Shown in pieces: positions 8,826 to 19,125 of a stretch of DNA of 64,000 nucleotides. Position 1 is the stretch's first letter. Every line of letters starts with the position of its first letter. A model generated the notes under the pieces. That model was not told where the DNA came from. It saw only the letters and a program-made list of their open reading frames with translations, and did not search any database. Source of the stretch: Paenarthrobacter nicotinovorans (lineage in GTDB: Bacteria; Actinomycetota; Actinomycetes; Actinomycetales; Micrococcaceae); contig NZ_SZVS01000010.1 of the NCBI RefSeq assembly GCF_007670255.1, positions 62,001 through 126,000 on the forward strand, given 5' to 3'. The translations under genes and the position numbers were made by a program.

Positions 8826-10097
8826 ATGAACGCGCTCAAGAAGCTATTTGGTGGCAATACCCGCCAGTTCGGCATGATCTTCGCCCTGGTGGCACTTATC
8901 GTCTTCTTCCAGATCTTCACTGACGGACGCACGTTGACCCCCGGCAACGTGATCAACCTGTTCAACGGCAACTCCTACATCCTTATCCTCGCCATCGGCA
9001 TGGTGCTGGTGATCATCGCCGGGCACATCGACCTGTCCGTGGGTTCCGTCGCAGCATTCGTGGGTGTGTTCGTGGCCCTTGCAATGCGCGATTGGGGTCT
9101 CCCCTGGTGGGCCGGCGTGCTCTTCGGCCTCCTCCTCGGTGCCGTGATCGGCGCCTGGCAAGGGTTCTGGGTGGCCTACGTGGGCATACCCGCCTTCATC
9201 GTGACACTGGCGGGCATGCTTCTGTTCCGTGGCTTCAACCAGTTCGTCGGCAAGTCCAACACCATCCCCGTTTCCAAGGACTTCCAGTTCCTTGGCTCAG
9301 GCTACCTGCCTGAAATCGGACCGAACACCGGATTCAACAACCTCACGTTGCTCCTCGGTATCGTTGCCGCCGCGTTCGTCGTCATCATGTCCCTCCGTGC
9401 CCGCGCTGCCAACAAAGCCCTCGGTGCCGACGTTCCCGAGCTCTGGGTCGAGGTCACCAAGCTGGTCCTGATCTGCGGCGCCATCCTTTACGCCACGTAC
9501 CTGTTCGCCACCGGCCGCCCCGGAACGTCCTTCCCCATCCCGGGCCTGATCCTGGCCGTCTTGGTACTCATCTACGGCTTCATCGCAGACAGGACCGTTC
9601 TGGGCCGCCACGTCTACGCCGTGGGTGGCAACCGCCACGCAGCTGAGCTGTCCGGTGTCCAGTCCAAGAAGGTCAACTTCATGGTCATGATGAACATGTC
9701 CGTGCTGGCAGGCCTGGCAGGCATGATCTTCGTTGGCCGATCCACGGCATCGGGCCCGTTCGACGGTGTCGGCTGGGAGCTTGACGCCATCGCAGCCGTC
9801 TTCATCGGTGGCGCCGCCGTTACCGGTGGTGTTGGTACCGTGATCGGCTCAATCGTCGGTGGCCTGGTCATGGCAGTTCTCAACAACGGCCTCCAGCTCC
9901 TGGGCGTCGGTGCGGACCTCACCCAGATCATCAAGGGCCTGGTGCTCCTGGCAGCCGTTGCCTTCGATGTCTACAACAAGTCCCAGGGCAAGCGTTCCAT
10001 CACTGGCCTGTTGCTGAAGAACTTCCAGCGCAACAACAACGAGCTCAAGCCGGACGAAGTCACCTCCACCAAAGAGGTCATCTCCAAGGAAGCCTGA
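8826..10097 (+). CDS. mmsB: Multiple-sugar ABC transporter, permease
   Basis: Membrane component of the same importer (GguB/XylH-like, BPD_transp_2 family), 423 residues with about 10-12 hydrophobic segments. Typical segments include GHIDLSVGSVAAFVG near residue 60 and ELSGVQSKKVNFMVMMNMSV in the second half, where GVQSKK is the loop that contacts the ATPase. AAGGA precedes the ATG by 7 nt. It lies 45 bp downstream of mmsA. Confidence 0.92.
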   Translation: MNALKKLFGGNTRQFGMIFALVALIVFFQIFTDGRTLTPGNVINLFNGNSYILILAIGMVLVIIAGHIDLSVGSVAAFVGVFVALAMRDWGLPWWAGVLFGLLLGAVIGAWQGFWVAYVGIPAFIVTLAGMLLFRGFNQFVGKSNTIPVSKDFQFLGSGYLPEIGPNTGFNNLTLLLGIVAAAFVVIMSLRARAANKALGADVPELWVEVTKLVLICGAILYATYLFATGRPGTSFPIPGLILAVLVLIYGFIADRTVLGRHVYAVGGNRHAAELSGVQSKKVNFMVMMNMSVLAGLAGMIFVGRSTASGPFDGVGWELDAIAAVFIGGAAVTGGVGTVIGSIVGGLVMAVLNNGLQLLGVGADLTQIIKGLVLLAAVAFDVYNKSQGKRSITGLLLKNFQRNNNELKPDEVTSTKEVISKEA

Positions 10098-10167
10098 GCT
10101 TTCCGCCACAAACTTCTCCACCCAGAAGACTCGCTCCACCCCACCCACACAGAAAGTGAACCAAGAT

Positions 10168-11268
10168 ATGCGAATGTTTGGTAAAGCAGGAAAGGCAGCA
10201 GCAGTCGCTGCCATCGCGGCACTGGCGCTGACGGCCTGCGGCCGCACGGACAGCGGCTCAAGCAGCAGCAGCACAGGAGGCGGGGAAGCGTTCCCCAAGG
10301 ACTCGCTGATCGGCGTCGCCCTTCCGCAGAAGACCAGTGAAAACTGGGTCCTCGCGGAGAAGCTGTTCAACGATGGCCTCACCGGCGCCGGCTTCAAGGC
10401 CGACGTCCAGTTCGCCAACGGCGGCGTGTCCGAGCAGCAGAACCAGATCAGCGCGATGGTCACCAAGGGTGCCAAGGTCATCATCGTGGGAGCCATCGAC
10501 GGCGCCCAGCTTGGTACGCAGCTCCAGCAGGCCAAGGACTCCGGCGCCACCGTCATCGCCTACGACCGTCTTCTCCTGAACACGGACAACGTTGACTACT
10601 ACGTGGCCTACGACAACTTCAAAGTCGGTGAACTCCAGGGCCAGGCCCTGCTGGACGGCCTGAAGGCCAAGAAGCCGAACGGCCCGTACAACATCGAGCT
10701 GTTTGCAGGTTCCCCGGATGACGCCAACGCCAAGGTCTTCTTCGACGGCGCCATGAGCGTCCTGAAGCCGAAGATCGACGACGGTACCCTCAAGGTCCTG
10801 TCCGGCCAGACCGCGTTCGAACAGGCTGTTACCCAAGGCTGGAAGGCTGAAAACGCCCAGCGCCGTGCTGACACGCTGCTCACCGGCAGCTACGGCAGCG
10901 CTTCGCTGGACGGCGTGCTGTCCCCGAACGACACGCTGGCACGTGCAGTGCTGACGTCCGTCAAGGCTGCAGGCAAGCCGCTTCCGGTCGTCACCGGCCA
11001 GGACTCCGAGGTTGAGTCCGTCAAGTCGATCATGGCTGGCGAGCAGTACTCCACCATCAACAAGGACACCCGCAAGCTCGTTGAGCACGCCATCACCATG
11101 GTGAAGGACCTGCAGGCTGGCAAGCAGCTGGAGATCAACGACAAGGACTCCTACAACAACGGCGTGAAGACCGTTCCGGCCTTCCTTCTCCCGCCGCAGA
11201 TCGTGACCAAGGAGAACGTCAAGACGGCTTACGTCGACGATCCGGTACTTGGCCCGATCACCAAGTAA
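10168..11268 (+). CDS. chvE: Sugar-binding lipoprotein of the ABC importer
   Basis: Periplasmic-binding-protein-type sugar receptor (ChvE/XylF class), anchored as a lipoprotein outside the membrane. The signal peptide ends in the lipobox LTAC, followed by a Ser/Gly-rich linker (SGSSSSSTGGGEA) and the mature domain with VIIVGAIDGAQLG and YDRLLLNTDNVDYYVAYDN. ATG 10168 is preferred; an in-frame GTG at 10156 would add four residues. Last gene of the operon, followed by a strong terminator. 366 residues, full length. Confidence 0.92.
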   Translation: MRMFGKAGKAAAVAAIAALALTACGRTDSGSSSSSTGGGEAFPKDSLIGVALPQKTSENWVLAEKLFNDGLTGAGFKADVQFANGGVSEQQNQISAMVTKGAKVIIVGAIDGAQLGTQLQQAKDSGATVIAYDRLLLNTDNVDYYVAYDNFKVGELQGQALLDGLKAKKPNGPYNIELFAGSPDDANAKVFFDGAMSVLKPKIDDGTLKVLSGQTAFEQAVTQGWKAENAQRRADTLLTGSYGSASLDGVLSPNDTLARAVLTSVKAAGKPLPVVTGQDSEVESVKSIMAGEQYSTINKDTRKLVEHAITMVKDLQAGKQLEINDKDSYNNGVKTVPAFLLPPQIVTKENVKTAYVDDPVLGPITK

Positions 11269-11282
11269 CACCTCTGTACGGG

Positions 11283-11319
11283 AAGCCCCGGTCCGCCAGC
11301 AGGCGGGCCGGGGCTTTTT
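11283..11319 (+). terminator. Rho-independent terminator of the sugar operon
   Basis: A 15-bp stem (AAGCCCCGGTCCGCC with GGCGGGCCGGGGCTT, one G-U pair) with loop AGCA, followed by a T run, 14 nt after the chvE stop. Confidence 0.9.
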
Positions 11320-11449
11320 GCTGTGTCAGCGTGGTCTTTCACAGCCCACGCATAGCTTTGGCTGGTGTGCCGCACAGCAGCGCTGAGCAATGTTGGACCT
11401 GCAAGCCCGCGACCAGTGGGCCCACAAACCTGCAGGTCAAAGGAGAAAC

Positions 11450-12889
11450 GTGAGCGTCCTTGCCCGAAGCGTAGGCAACGCCTTCCGCAACAAAATCAGA
11501 ACAGCGGCGGTGGTCGCCGTCCTCGCCGTAGCGATCGGCCTGGCCTTGGCCATGCTCGTGGCCAACCAGGCCGTCGGCGCCAAGGTGCAGGAGCTCAACG
11601 CTTCGGTGGGCACCACCTTGACGGTGAACCCCGCTGGCGGGCAAGGTTTCGAAGGCGGCGGCGAACCGTTGACGACGGCGCAAGCCCAGACAGCTGCGTC
11701 GGTCACCAACGTTACGTCGGTGGTTGGCACGAAGGCCCTGCGCCTGCAAAGCACCACAAGCGGATCCACGGCCACCACCCAGCAGTCCGGGCAAGCTGGT
11801 GGCTTCGGTCCCGGCGGACAGCAGGCATCGGTCAGCACCAGCCTCACTGCTGCCATCGACGCCGGCACCTTGGGTAACCGGAACAACGCCAGCGGATCCA
11901 CCGGTGCAACGGGAACACAGCCGGCACGCGCCCTTCCGATCACGGCCACCGGCATCGGCGCAGAGGTGGACAGCACCGGCAAGGCCTTGAACATCACCAG
12001 CGGCAGCGGCCTGGGCGACTACACCACGGCGTCGGACAAGGCACTGGTGGGCACGTCATTGGCCGAAAAGAACGGCCTGGCCGTTGGATCCACCTTCACT
12101 ATCCAGGACAAGACCTTCACCGTGGCAGGAATTTTCGACGCCGGAACCACTTTCGACAACAACGCCGTCTACGTGACACTTCCTGAAGCCCAGACGCTGG
12201 CAGCCACACCCGATGAGCTCTCCACCATGATTGTCACGGTCAACAGTATGGAGAACGTGGACAGCACCAAGACGGCGGTCCAAAATGCCCTCGGCGCGGA
12301 CAAGGCAGATGTCACGCAGGGCCAGCGGAACCTGGAAACCGCTGTCAGCTCCCTGGACAGCGTCAAGAACATCTCGCTGGTCGCCTTCATCGCAGCTCTC
12401 GCGACCGCCGGAATCATCATCCTGCTCATCATGGTCATGCTGGTCCGCGAGCGCCGTCGTGAAATCGGCGTGTTGAAAGCCATCGGCGCCCCCAACCGCA
12501 CCATCGGCGTGCAGTTTGTCCTGGAATCCCTGGTTCTTGTCGCTATGGGCAGCGTGGTGGGTGCAGTCATCGCATCGTTCGCCAGCGGCGGCATCGCTTC
12601 GGCGTTGATCAGTTCGAATACCAGCACGACGGCGGCACCCACCCAACGTGCGGGCGGCCTCGCCGGTGCCGTGCCAAATGGCGCAGTCCCAGGGGGCGGG
12701 GGCTTTGGTGGCCGGGGCGGCGCGTTCGGCGGCGCTTCCCAACTGCTCACCTCCGTTACCGCCAGTGTCTCCCCCGGCGTCCTTGCGGCGGGCATCGCAG
12801 CCGTGTTCGCCGTCGCAATCATCGGTGCCCTCGTTCCGGCACTGCTGACCGCCCGTATCCGCCCCATCGAAGTACTCCGAGGAGAATAG
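11450..12889 (+). CDS. ABC transporter permease, FtsX/MacB type
   Basis: Membrane subunit of an exporter-type ABC system, 479 residues. One N-terminal helix (about 18-40) is followed by a large extracytoplasmic domain (about 45-320) rich in Gly, Thr, Ser and Gln, then three C-terminal helices with the FtsX motif REIGVLKAIGAPNRTIG. A glycine-rich insertion (GGGGFGGRGGAFGGAS) lies between the second and third C-terminal helices. The GTG at 11450 has AAGGAG 5 nt upstream. It ends two bases before its ATPase. Cargo unknown; such systems export lipids, peptides or drugs, or signal to cell-wall enzymes. Confidence 0.85.
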   Translation: MSVLARSVGNAFRNKIRTAAVVAVLAVAIGLALAMLVANQAVGAKVQELNASVGTTLTVNPAGGQGFEGGGEPLTTAQAQTAASVTNVTSVVGTKALRLQSTTSGSTATTQQSGQAGGFGPGGQQASVSTSLTAAIDAGTLGNRNNASGSTGATGTQPARALPITATGIGAEVDSTGKALNITSGSGLGDYTTASDKALVGTSLAEKNGLAVGSTFTIQDKTFTVAGIFDAGTTFDNNAVYVTLPEAQTLAATPDELSTMIVTVNSMENVDSTKTAVQNALGADKADVTQGQRNLETAVSSLDSVKNISLVAFIAALATAGIIILLIMVMLVRERRREIGVLKAIGAPNRTIGVQFVLESLVLVAMGSVVGAVIASFASGGIASALISSNTSTTAAPTQRAGGLAGAVPNGAVPGGGGFGGRGGAFGGASQLLTSVTASVSPGVLAAGIAAVFAVAIIGALVPALLTARIRPIEVLRGE

Positions 12890-12891
12890 CC

Positions 12892-13561
<670 letters not shown>

Positions 13562-13584
<23 letters not shown>

Positions 13585-14743
13585 CCTTGACGCGCACCGC
13601 CACGAGCGCGGGAATGGCTCCGGCGAGCGCGCCCACAAGGACCGCCGCTCCAAAGCCCAGTAGCGCGGCATCGATGGGGAACGGCGGGTACTCCGTCAGG
13701 CCTGGGGCCACCTTCGATTGAATCCACGGGTTCTTCACCACGGCGATCGCCGCCATGACGCCCACGAGCCCAGCTACCGCGGTGGCCACCACGGACTCCA
13801 TCATGACCCCCACGAAAATTCGGCCCGAAGTGGCGCCAAAGCTGCGGCGGATGCCGATCTCGCGGACCCGGTAACGCACTGTGACCATGGAAATGTTGAG
13901 CATTCCCACGGCTCCAAGAAGAAGCACCAGTCCGGCTACGCCGCCGACGATCCACTGTGCAGGCCCCAGCGGATCACCATAGGCGGCGTAGTCGACGCGT
14001 TGGGCCTGGGCGTAGTATCCGGGGAATTGGCCCTGCAGGTCTGCAGTGATCGCGGACTGCAGGGCGCCTGCCTGTTCCTCCCCCACCCAAAGTTTGAACT
14101 CGGACATGTCCGGTTTCATCCCGGTCATGACGGCGCCCTTCGTGAGGATGAAGGCCGCGGGTGGGGTGTCAGGCCAGGTGTCAGGTACGACGCCGATGAT
14201 CACCGCCGTCGCCGGAAGGTCACCAGGGATGCGAACTGTGGGATTGGTAGTGAGGTTTGGCCTGCCGGCCCGGTTGTAAAAGGCTTCCGAGACCACGATG
14301 GCGGGGGCCAGCCTTTGGTCGTCGTCGGCTTCGAACCATTTACCTTGCGTGAGCGGCACGCGGTGGATGATGCCGTAGCCCGAGTCAACGATGGTCATGT
14401 TCACGGCCGTCACGCCGCGGGGAAATTGGAAGCCTGCCTGGGTGCGGCCCACGTGGGTGGAGGTGGTGATTCCGTAGCGCTGCTGGATACCTTCGTAGAC
14501 CTTGTCCAGTTCCTGCGCATCAGGAGAGGATGGACCGTTGACGCTCAATGTCAAGGTAGCCACCCGGCCGCCGTCGCGCTCGGATTGCACCTTCATGCCT
14601 TCGCGGGCGAGGTTTCCGAGGCCCACCACGGACGTCAGCGCCGCCACGGACAGGGCCACCCCCAGCAGCGCCAAGAGGATGCGGACTTTGTTGATGCGAA
14701 GTTCCTGCCACGCTTCCACCAGCGTTGATATGAAGCCTGTCAT
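13562..14743 (-). CDS. ABC transporter permease, MacB type (second exporter)
   Basis: Membrane subunit of the leftward exporter, 393 residues: N-terminal helix (about 22-42), a periplasmic-type MacB core domain, and three C-terminal helices with VREIGIRRSFGATSGRIF. The ATG at 14743 overlaps the upstream ATPase stop as ATGA. Frame continues upstream of this ATG through arginine-rich repeats that belong to the other frame of the ATPase tail, so an earlier start is unlikely. Last gene of the adaptor-ATPase-permease operon. Confidence 0.86.
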
Positions 14744-15516
14744 GCGTGGGCTCCTGACTCTGCGAGCGGTTCTGCGGGCATTTCTGCGGGCGGTTCTGCG
14801 AGCGGTCCTGCGAGCGCCAGCGGAGTCAGCACCCCGGAGTCGAGCCTGTAGCAAGCACGGGCAAGTGCGGCGACGTTGGTGTCGTGGGTGATGGTCACCA
14901 GGGCCGCAGAGGTTTCTGTGGCGACAGTGTCCAGCAAGGCCATGACCGCCTGGCCGGTCTCGACGTCCAGCGCACCGGTTGGCTCATCGGCCAGGATGAG
15001 CCTCGGCCGGCGAACCAGCGCACGTGCGATGGCAACGCGCTGCTGTTCACCGCCTGAGAGCATGTTGGGCATCGTGTTCGCCCGGGCGGACAGGCCGACC
15101 CTGTCCAGCATGTCCATGGCGAGTTCGCGGCGGCGCCGGAATTCCCTGCCTTGGGCATAGAAGAGTGGAGTAATAACGTTGTCCACGGCGCTTCGGCCCG
15201 GCAACAGGTTGAACTGCTGGAAGACGAAACCTACCGTGGAGCCCCGGAGCCGGGCCCGGGCGTTGCTGCTCAGCCGTTGGGCTGGCTGGTCCATGAAGTC
15301 CAGTTCCCCGGAAGTCGGGACATCCAACAGGCCGAGGAGGTTGAGCAGCGTTGATTTGCCGCAGCCGGAGCGCCCTACGATCGCGGTATGGTCCCCGCTG
15401 AGTACCTCGAGATCGATGCCGCGGAGAATGTGCAGCTGTTGCTCATCCGGCAGCGTGACCGACCGTGTGACAGATCGCAGGCTGACCAGGGTTTCTTTGC
15501 TAGCAGTAGCGTCCAT
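14740..15516 (-). CDS. ABC transporter ATP-binding protein, LolD/MacB type (second exporter)
   Basis: ATPase of the leftward tripartite-like exporter. 258 residues; Walker [10 protein letters not shown], signature [15 protein letters not shown], Walker [13 protein letters not shown], switch histidine in VTITHD. The C-terminus carries an extra tail of alternating Ala, Glu and Pro ([14 protein letters not shown]), encoded by four 12-bp tandem repeats at about 14762-14809, which may vary in number between strains. Starts two bases after the adaptor stop and overlaps the permease start by 4 nt. Confidence 0.88.
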   Translation of the reverse strand: MDATASKETLVSLRSVTRSVTLPDEQQLHILRGIDLEVLSGDHTAIVGRSGCGKSTLLNLLGLLDVPTSGELDFMDQPAQRLSSNARARLRGSTVGFVFQQFNLLPGRSAVDNVITPLFYAQGREFRRRRELAMDMLDRVGLSARANTMPNMLSGGEQQRVAIARALVRRPRLILADEPTGALDVETGQAVMALLDTVATETSAALVTITHDTNVAALARACYRLDSGVLTPLALAGPLAEPPAEMPAEPLAESGAHA

Positions 15517-15518
15517 GC

Positions 15519-16619
15519 TTAGCCCGCCGGAATGTAGGTGCCTTGTCCGGGCCCCATCATGGGCTCCGGGGCAGCGGGGGCGCCGGGAACGAACTCGAGG
15601 ACTTGTTCGCCCTCGGTAAGCCCCGACCTCACTTCAACCACGTTGCCATCGTTCAAGCCGAGCTGCACGGTTCGCTGCTCCGGAGCACCGGCGCCTGCCT
15701 TACTGGCAACCCACACAATGCCGTCCTTGACGCTGCCCTTGACGGAGGTGAGGGGAACCGTCACCACATCAGGCGCGACACCGGCGCTCACCGTCATGGT
15801 GGCACCCAGGCCGGCGAAGACCTGCTGGTTGGCCGGGACCGCACAGCTGATGGTCCCCGTCGGGTTGCCGCCCCCGTCCGGTTGGGTTCCGGAACCTCCA
15901 CCGGGTCCGGCAATGGCTCCGCCTACTGCCATTCCGGCTCCCCCGCCAGCGGAGGCCAAACCGCCCGAGGAGGCCCCGCCGTCGTCGGATGCGTTGTTCT
16001 TGAGGGCCACCTGGGCGCACTGGAACGGAGCCGGTCCACCCACCAGCGCGATCTCGGCGGGACCGGGCTTGCCCAGGAGACGATACTGTTGGGCGGCGGA
16101 AACCGGGCCGGCCACTGTGTACGTACCGGGATCGATCTTTCCTACGGACTCCCCCACGCTGACCTGCTGGTCCACGAGCGTGGTGAGCTGCTGCAGCGTG
16201 CCGGCACGCGGGGCGAGGATGTTGAAGTAGTCGTACACGGGTTTGGCGGCAGTTGCTGGACCCTCCTGGGATGGCGGCTGGGCGGCGGCGACGGCGCGCT
16301 CCGCCTTGACCTGGAAGAGCGCGTCTCCCTTGGCGACCGTAGCGCCTTGGTCAACGAAAACCTGCACCACTTTCCCCGCCGATGTGCTGCGGACGGCTTC
16401 GGCCGGGTCACTTTGGACGGTGCCCTTGATCTGGACGGTGTTGGTGACGGTGGCCCTGGTTGCCGGGACCGTGGGAATATCCACCTGGGCCAGCGGTGCG
16501 GGCTCCGAAGCCGCCGATTTCAAACCATCCACAAAGGCGATCTTGACCAAAGCCACGGCGATTATCGCGAAAACCAACAACCAGGCAACCGGCAAAATGA
16601 CGCGCCGAAAAATACCCAT
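15519..16619 (-). CDS. Membrane-fusion-type adaptor (HlyD/MacA-like) of the second exporter
   Basis: Extracytoplasmic adaptor thought to link the MacB-like permease to its substrate. 366 residues: N-terminal membrane anchor (about 8-30), a biotinyl-lipoyl-like half (GKVVQVFVDQGATVAKGD), a short middle segment and a C-terminal barrel region with VEVRSGLTEGEQVLEFVPG. A Gly-rich insertion of about 50 residues interrupts the middle. ATG 16619 is preceded by GGAG with good spacing; an in-frame start 27 bp upstream is less likely. First gene of the operon. Confidence 0.82.
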   Translation of the reverse strand: MGIFRRVILPVAWLLVFAIIAVALVKIAFVDGLKSAASEPAPLAQVDIPTVPATRATVTNTVQIKGTVQSDPAEAVRSTSAGKVVQVFVDQGATVAKGDALFQVKAERAVAAAQPPSQEGPATAAKPVYDYFNILAPRAGTLQQLTTLVDQQVSVGESVGKIDPGTYTVAGPVSAAQQYRLLGKPGPAEIALVGGPAPFQCAQVALKNNASDDGGASSGGLASAGGGAGMAVGGAIAGPGGGSGTQPDGGGNPTGTISCAVPANQQVFAGLGATMTVSAGVAPDVVTVPLTSVKGSVKDGIVWVASKAGAGAPEQRTVQLGLNDGNVVEVRSGLTEGEQVLEFVPGAPAAPEPMMGPGQGTYIPAG

Positions 16620-16853
16620 CCCTGCTCCATTTCGGTAACTCCCCACAGAACCTCTGCGAGGGATGATTGCCCTCAGCCTAGACGAGGTTGTTACCGGTGG
16701 CGGGCATTCCCGGGACGGACAGAGTACTTACTGTGTCGCCTGTTTGAACTACCCACGCGAAGATGGCAGACTGAACACGTACACGCCCCAGTGACTATTC
16801 GGCAGCAATGCCGGACTCCTGGGGCAATTCTTTTTTAAGAGCATCGAGGGACT

Positions 16854-17537
16854 GTGGACGTTGGCGCAATCAGCACTTTGGAGCACCTCGTCAGCGCCCC
16901 GCGCTTCGAGACGTACCTGGGTCACTATCGTGGCAATCACCATCTGGCATCCCGGTTGTATGCCTGGAACATTGAGGTTTCCGCAGCCTTTGGGGGCCTC
17001 TTAGCATCTTGGAAGTAGCGCTAGGAACGCAATGCACGACGCACTCGCGAAGGGTCGTGTGGAAGCGTGGTGGGAACTCCCGAGTACCCGCCTCTTGGAT
17101 AGCCACAGGGCGATCCTCGAGGACACCATCAAAAAGCTCGGCCGTAAGTTCGCCTCGCCGACACCCGGTCAAATAGTCGCAGCCCTCCCTTTGGCTTCTG
17201 GACCCGCCTCCTGGACAAAGGCATTCCGCGAGACCCGCTACTGAGCTACGAAACAGCTTTTTGGCAGCCTCGACTAATAAAGGCTTTTCCTGAAGGCGTC
17301 AATCTCAAACGAAAAGTGCTCTTTGCGGACCTCACACAGATTCGCGAGATGCGCAATCGGATCGCTCATCACGAGCCAATCTTTAAAATGCCTCTGGAAT
17401 CAATCCGGACTGATATCTTTCGCATCGCCGGCTATGTCCATGCAGACGCCGCGGCAATCCTGGATGGATGCAGCCGAGTCACCGCCGTGCTTGACCGTAA
17501 ACAAGACGCGATCGTGCACGGGCTCAACAGCTTCTGA
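16854..17537 (+). pseudogene. Frameshifted Abi-like (Abi_2/AbiD/AbiF) gene
   Basis: Conceptual translation across three frames gives one protein of the Abi_2 type linked to abortive phage infection: SAPRFETYLGHYRGN, LYAWNIEVSAAF, then ILEVAL and NAMHDALAKGRVEAWW, then LLSYETAFWQPRLIKAF and finally the family hallmark RNRIAHHEPIF. Single-base deletions are needed near 16990, 17020 and 17192, two of them in T runs; together they restore the original frame. The gene is therefore decayed, unless the deletions are homopolymer sequencing errors. The start (GTG 16854) is a guess. It sits between the exporter operon and an oxidoreductase gene. Confidence 0.75.
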
Positions 17538-17550
17538 GAGGATGATACTC

Positions 17551-18621
17551 ATGACTCTCCCCATCGCCGTGCCGTGGCTTTCCTCCCAGACCAACCAGGA
17601 TCCCCGGGCAGCCACAGGCCGGCGGTTGCGATGGGGCGTGGTGTCCACGGGCAATATCGCCAACAGTGTTTCCAAGGACCTGTCGCTGCTCGAGGATGCC
17701 GAGCTCTACGCCGTCAGCTCCCGCACCCAGGCGGCCGCCGACGCCTTCGCCCACGCGCTGGGCTTCACTAAGGCGTACGGGGACGACGCCGGTGTTCCCG
17801 GCTACCAGCGTCTGTTCGACGATCCTGCCGTGGACGTGGTCTATGTGGCGACGCCCCATGCCCAGCACTTCCAGATTGCTTCAGCCGCATTGCGCGCCGG
17901 GAAGCACGTCCTGTGTGAAAAGGCCCTGACCATCAACGCCCGTGAAGCCATGGAGCTGACGGCGATTGCGCGCGAGCAGAACGTGTTTTTCATGGAAGCC
18001 GTGTGGAGCCGGTTCCTTCCCAGCATGCAGCGGGCTTTCGGGATCGCGGCTTCAGGGGAACTTGGTGAGCTCCAGTGGGTCAGCGCGGACCTCGGCTTCC
18101 CGGCACCGTACGATCCGTCGGCCCGTATCTGGGCACTGAACGACGGCGGTGGGGCACTCTTGGATATCACCGTGTATCCCCTGCTCTGGGCTTTGGGGAC
18201 GCTCGGTTTTCCGCAGTCGGTCACCGCAATCGGTTCGTTGAACGAGGACGGAGTGGATACCCAAAACGCCCTGACCCTGGGCTACGACACGGGAGCACAG
18301 GCGCAGCTGACGTCCTCCCTGATGGCGCATGGGCCCAGGACCGCCACGGTAGCGGGCGGCCTTGGCTTCCTCCAGACAGTGGGATCCGTGAACAATCCCC
18401 GCGAGCTGCTCGTCCGCGTCGGGTGGGACGAGCCGCGGACCGAGCGTTTCGACGTCGTGGGAATCGGCTACACCTACGAGCTGCGCGAGGTGACCCGCTG
18501 TGTCCAGCAAGGGCTTCTTGAGAGTCCCGTGATGCCGTTGGAGGACTCCATCAACGTGATGCGCCTCTTCGACGGCGTTCGTTCGCAACTGGGCGTCCGC
18601 TACCCCAACGATGCCCGCTGA
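17551..18621 (+). CDS. Gfo/Idh/MocA-family oxidoreductase
   Basis: NAD(P)-dependent sugar or inositol-type dehydrogenase, cytoplasmic, 356 residues. The Rossmann half carries LRWGVVSTGNIANSVSKDL; the catalytic-helix motif is CEKALTINAREAMEL, where EKA replaces the common EKP. The C-terminal half is typical GFO_IDH_MocA_C. ATG 17551 is supported by GAGAGG upstream, and the frame before it belongs to the Abi-like pseudogene. The substrate is unknown. Confidence 0.88.
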   Translation: MTLPIAVPWLSSQTNQDPRAATGRRLRWGVVSTGNIANSVSKDLSLLEDAELYAVSSRTQAAADAFAHALGFTKAYGDDAGVPGYQRLFDDPAVDVVYVATPHAQHFQIASAALRAGKHVLCEKALTINAREAMELTAIAREQNVFFMEAVWSRFLPSMQRAFGIAASGELGELQWVSADLGFPAPYDPSARIWALNDGGGALLDITVYPLLWALGTLGFPQSVTAIGSLNEDGVDTQNALTLGYDTGAQAQLTSSLMAHGPRTATVAGGLGFLQTVGSVNNPRELLVRVGWDEPRTERFDVVGIGYTYELREVTRCVQQGLLESPVMPLEDSINVMRLFDGVRSQLGVRYPNDAR

Positions 18622-18642
18622 TTTAACCCTCGCAGGTTAAGT

Positions 18643-19077
18643 TCACCGACGGGCAGGCTGCCTGGCGAGCTTGCGGTCCAGCGAGAAGGCACCGGATCCC
18701 AGGAAGACGAAAGCCACAGACACCGCGAAGTAGATGATGAGCAGCTCCGCCGTCACGCCCGCTTTGTCCGTGAGCAGGGGTTTTCCGGCTTCGGTCACGA
18801 ACCAGATCCCGGCGAACATGATCGCGGCAAGGAATCCGGCGACACGGGTCAAGGCCCCGAGGACCAGGAGGAGTCCCAGGCCAACCTCCCCTGCGATGAC
18901 CAGCCAGGCCACGATCTCCGGCTTCTGCACACCCATGGCAGCAACGGACGCTGCGAATGCGGCATGGCCGGCCATGAGCTTCTGGATTCCGTGGACCAGG
19001 ACGAGCGCACCGAACACCACCCGCAGGATCGTGATGCCGCGGGCAGAGGACTGGGGTGAGGGGTGAAGGAATTTCAC
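18643..19077 (-). CDS. DoxX-family membrane protein
   Basis: Small integral membrane protein of the DoxX/SURF4-like family, 144 residues with four predicted helices. The pattern LRVVFGALVLVHGIQKLM in helix 1 and GEVGLGLLLVLGALTRVAGF in the middle is typical. The GTG at 19077 is chosen for its upstream GGAAG-type ribosome site; the frame could extend to 19119. Precise function in this organism is unknown; relatives take part in redox homeostasis. Convergent with the upstream oxidoreductase gene. Confidence 0.82.
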   Translation of the reverse strand: MKFLHPSPQSSARGITILRVVFGALVLVHGIQKLMAGHAAFAASVAAMGVQKPEIVAWLVIAGEVGLGLLLVLGALTRVAGFLAAIMFAGIWFVTEAGKPLLTDKAGVTAELLIIYFAVSVAFVFLGSGAFSLDRKLARQPARR

Positions 19078-19125
19078 GGGTTCCAATCTTCCATGCCCGC
19101 GGTCGCCGCGCCAACCCAACCCCAG

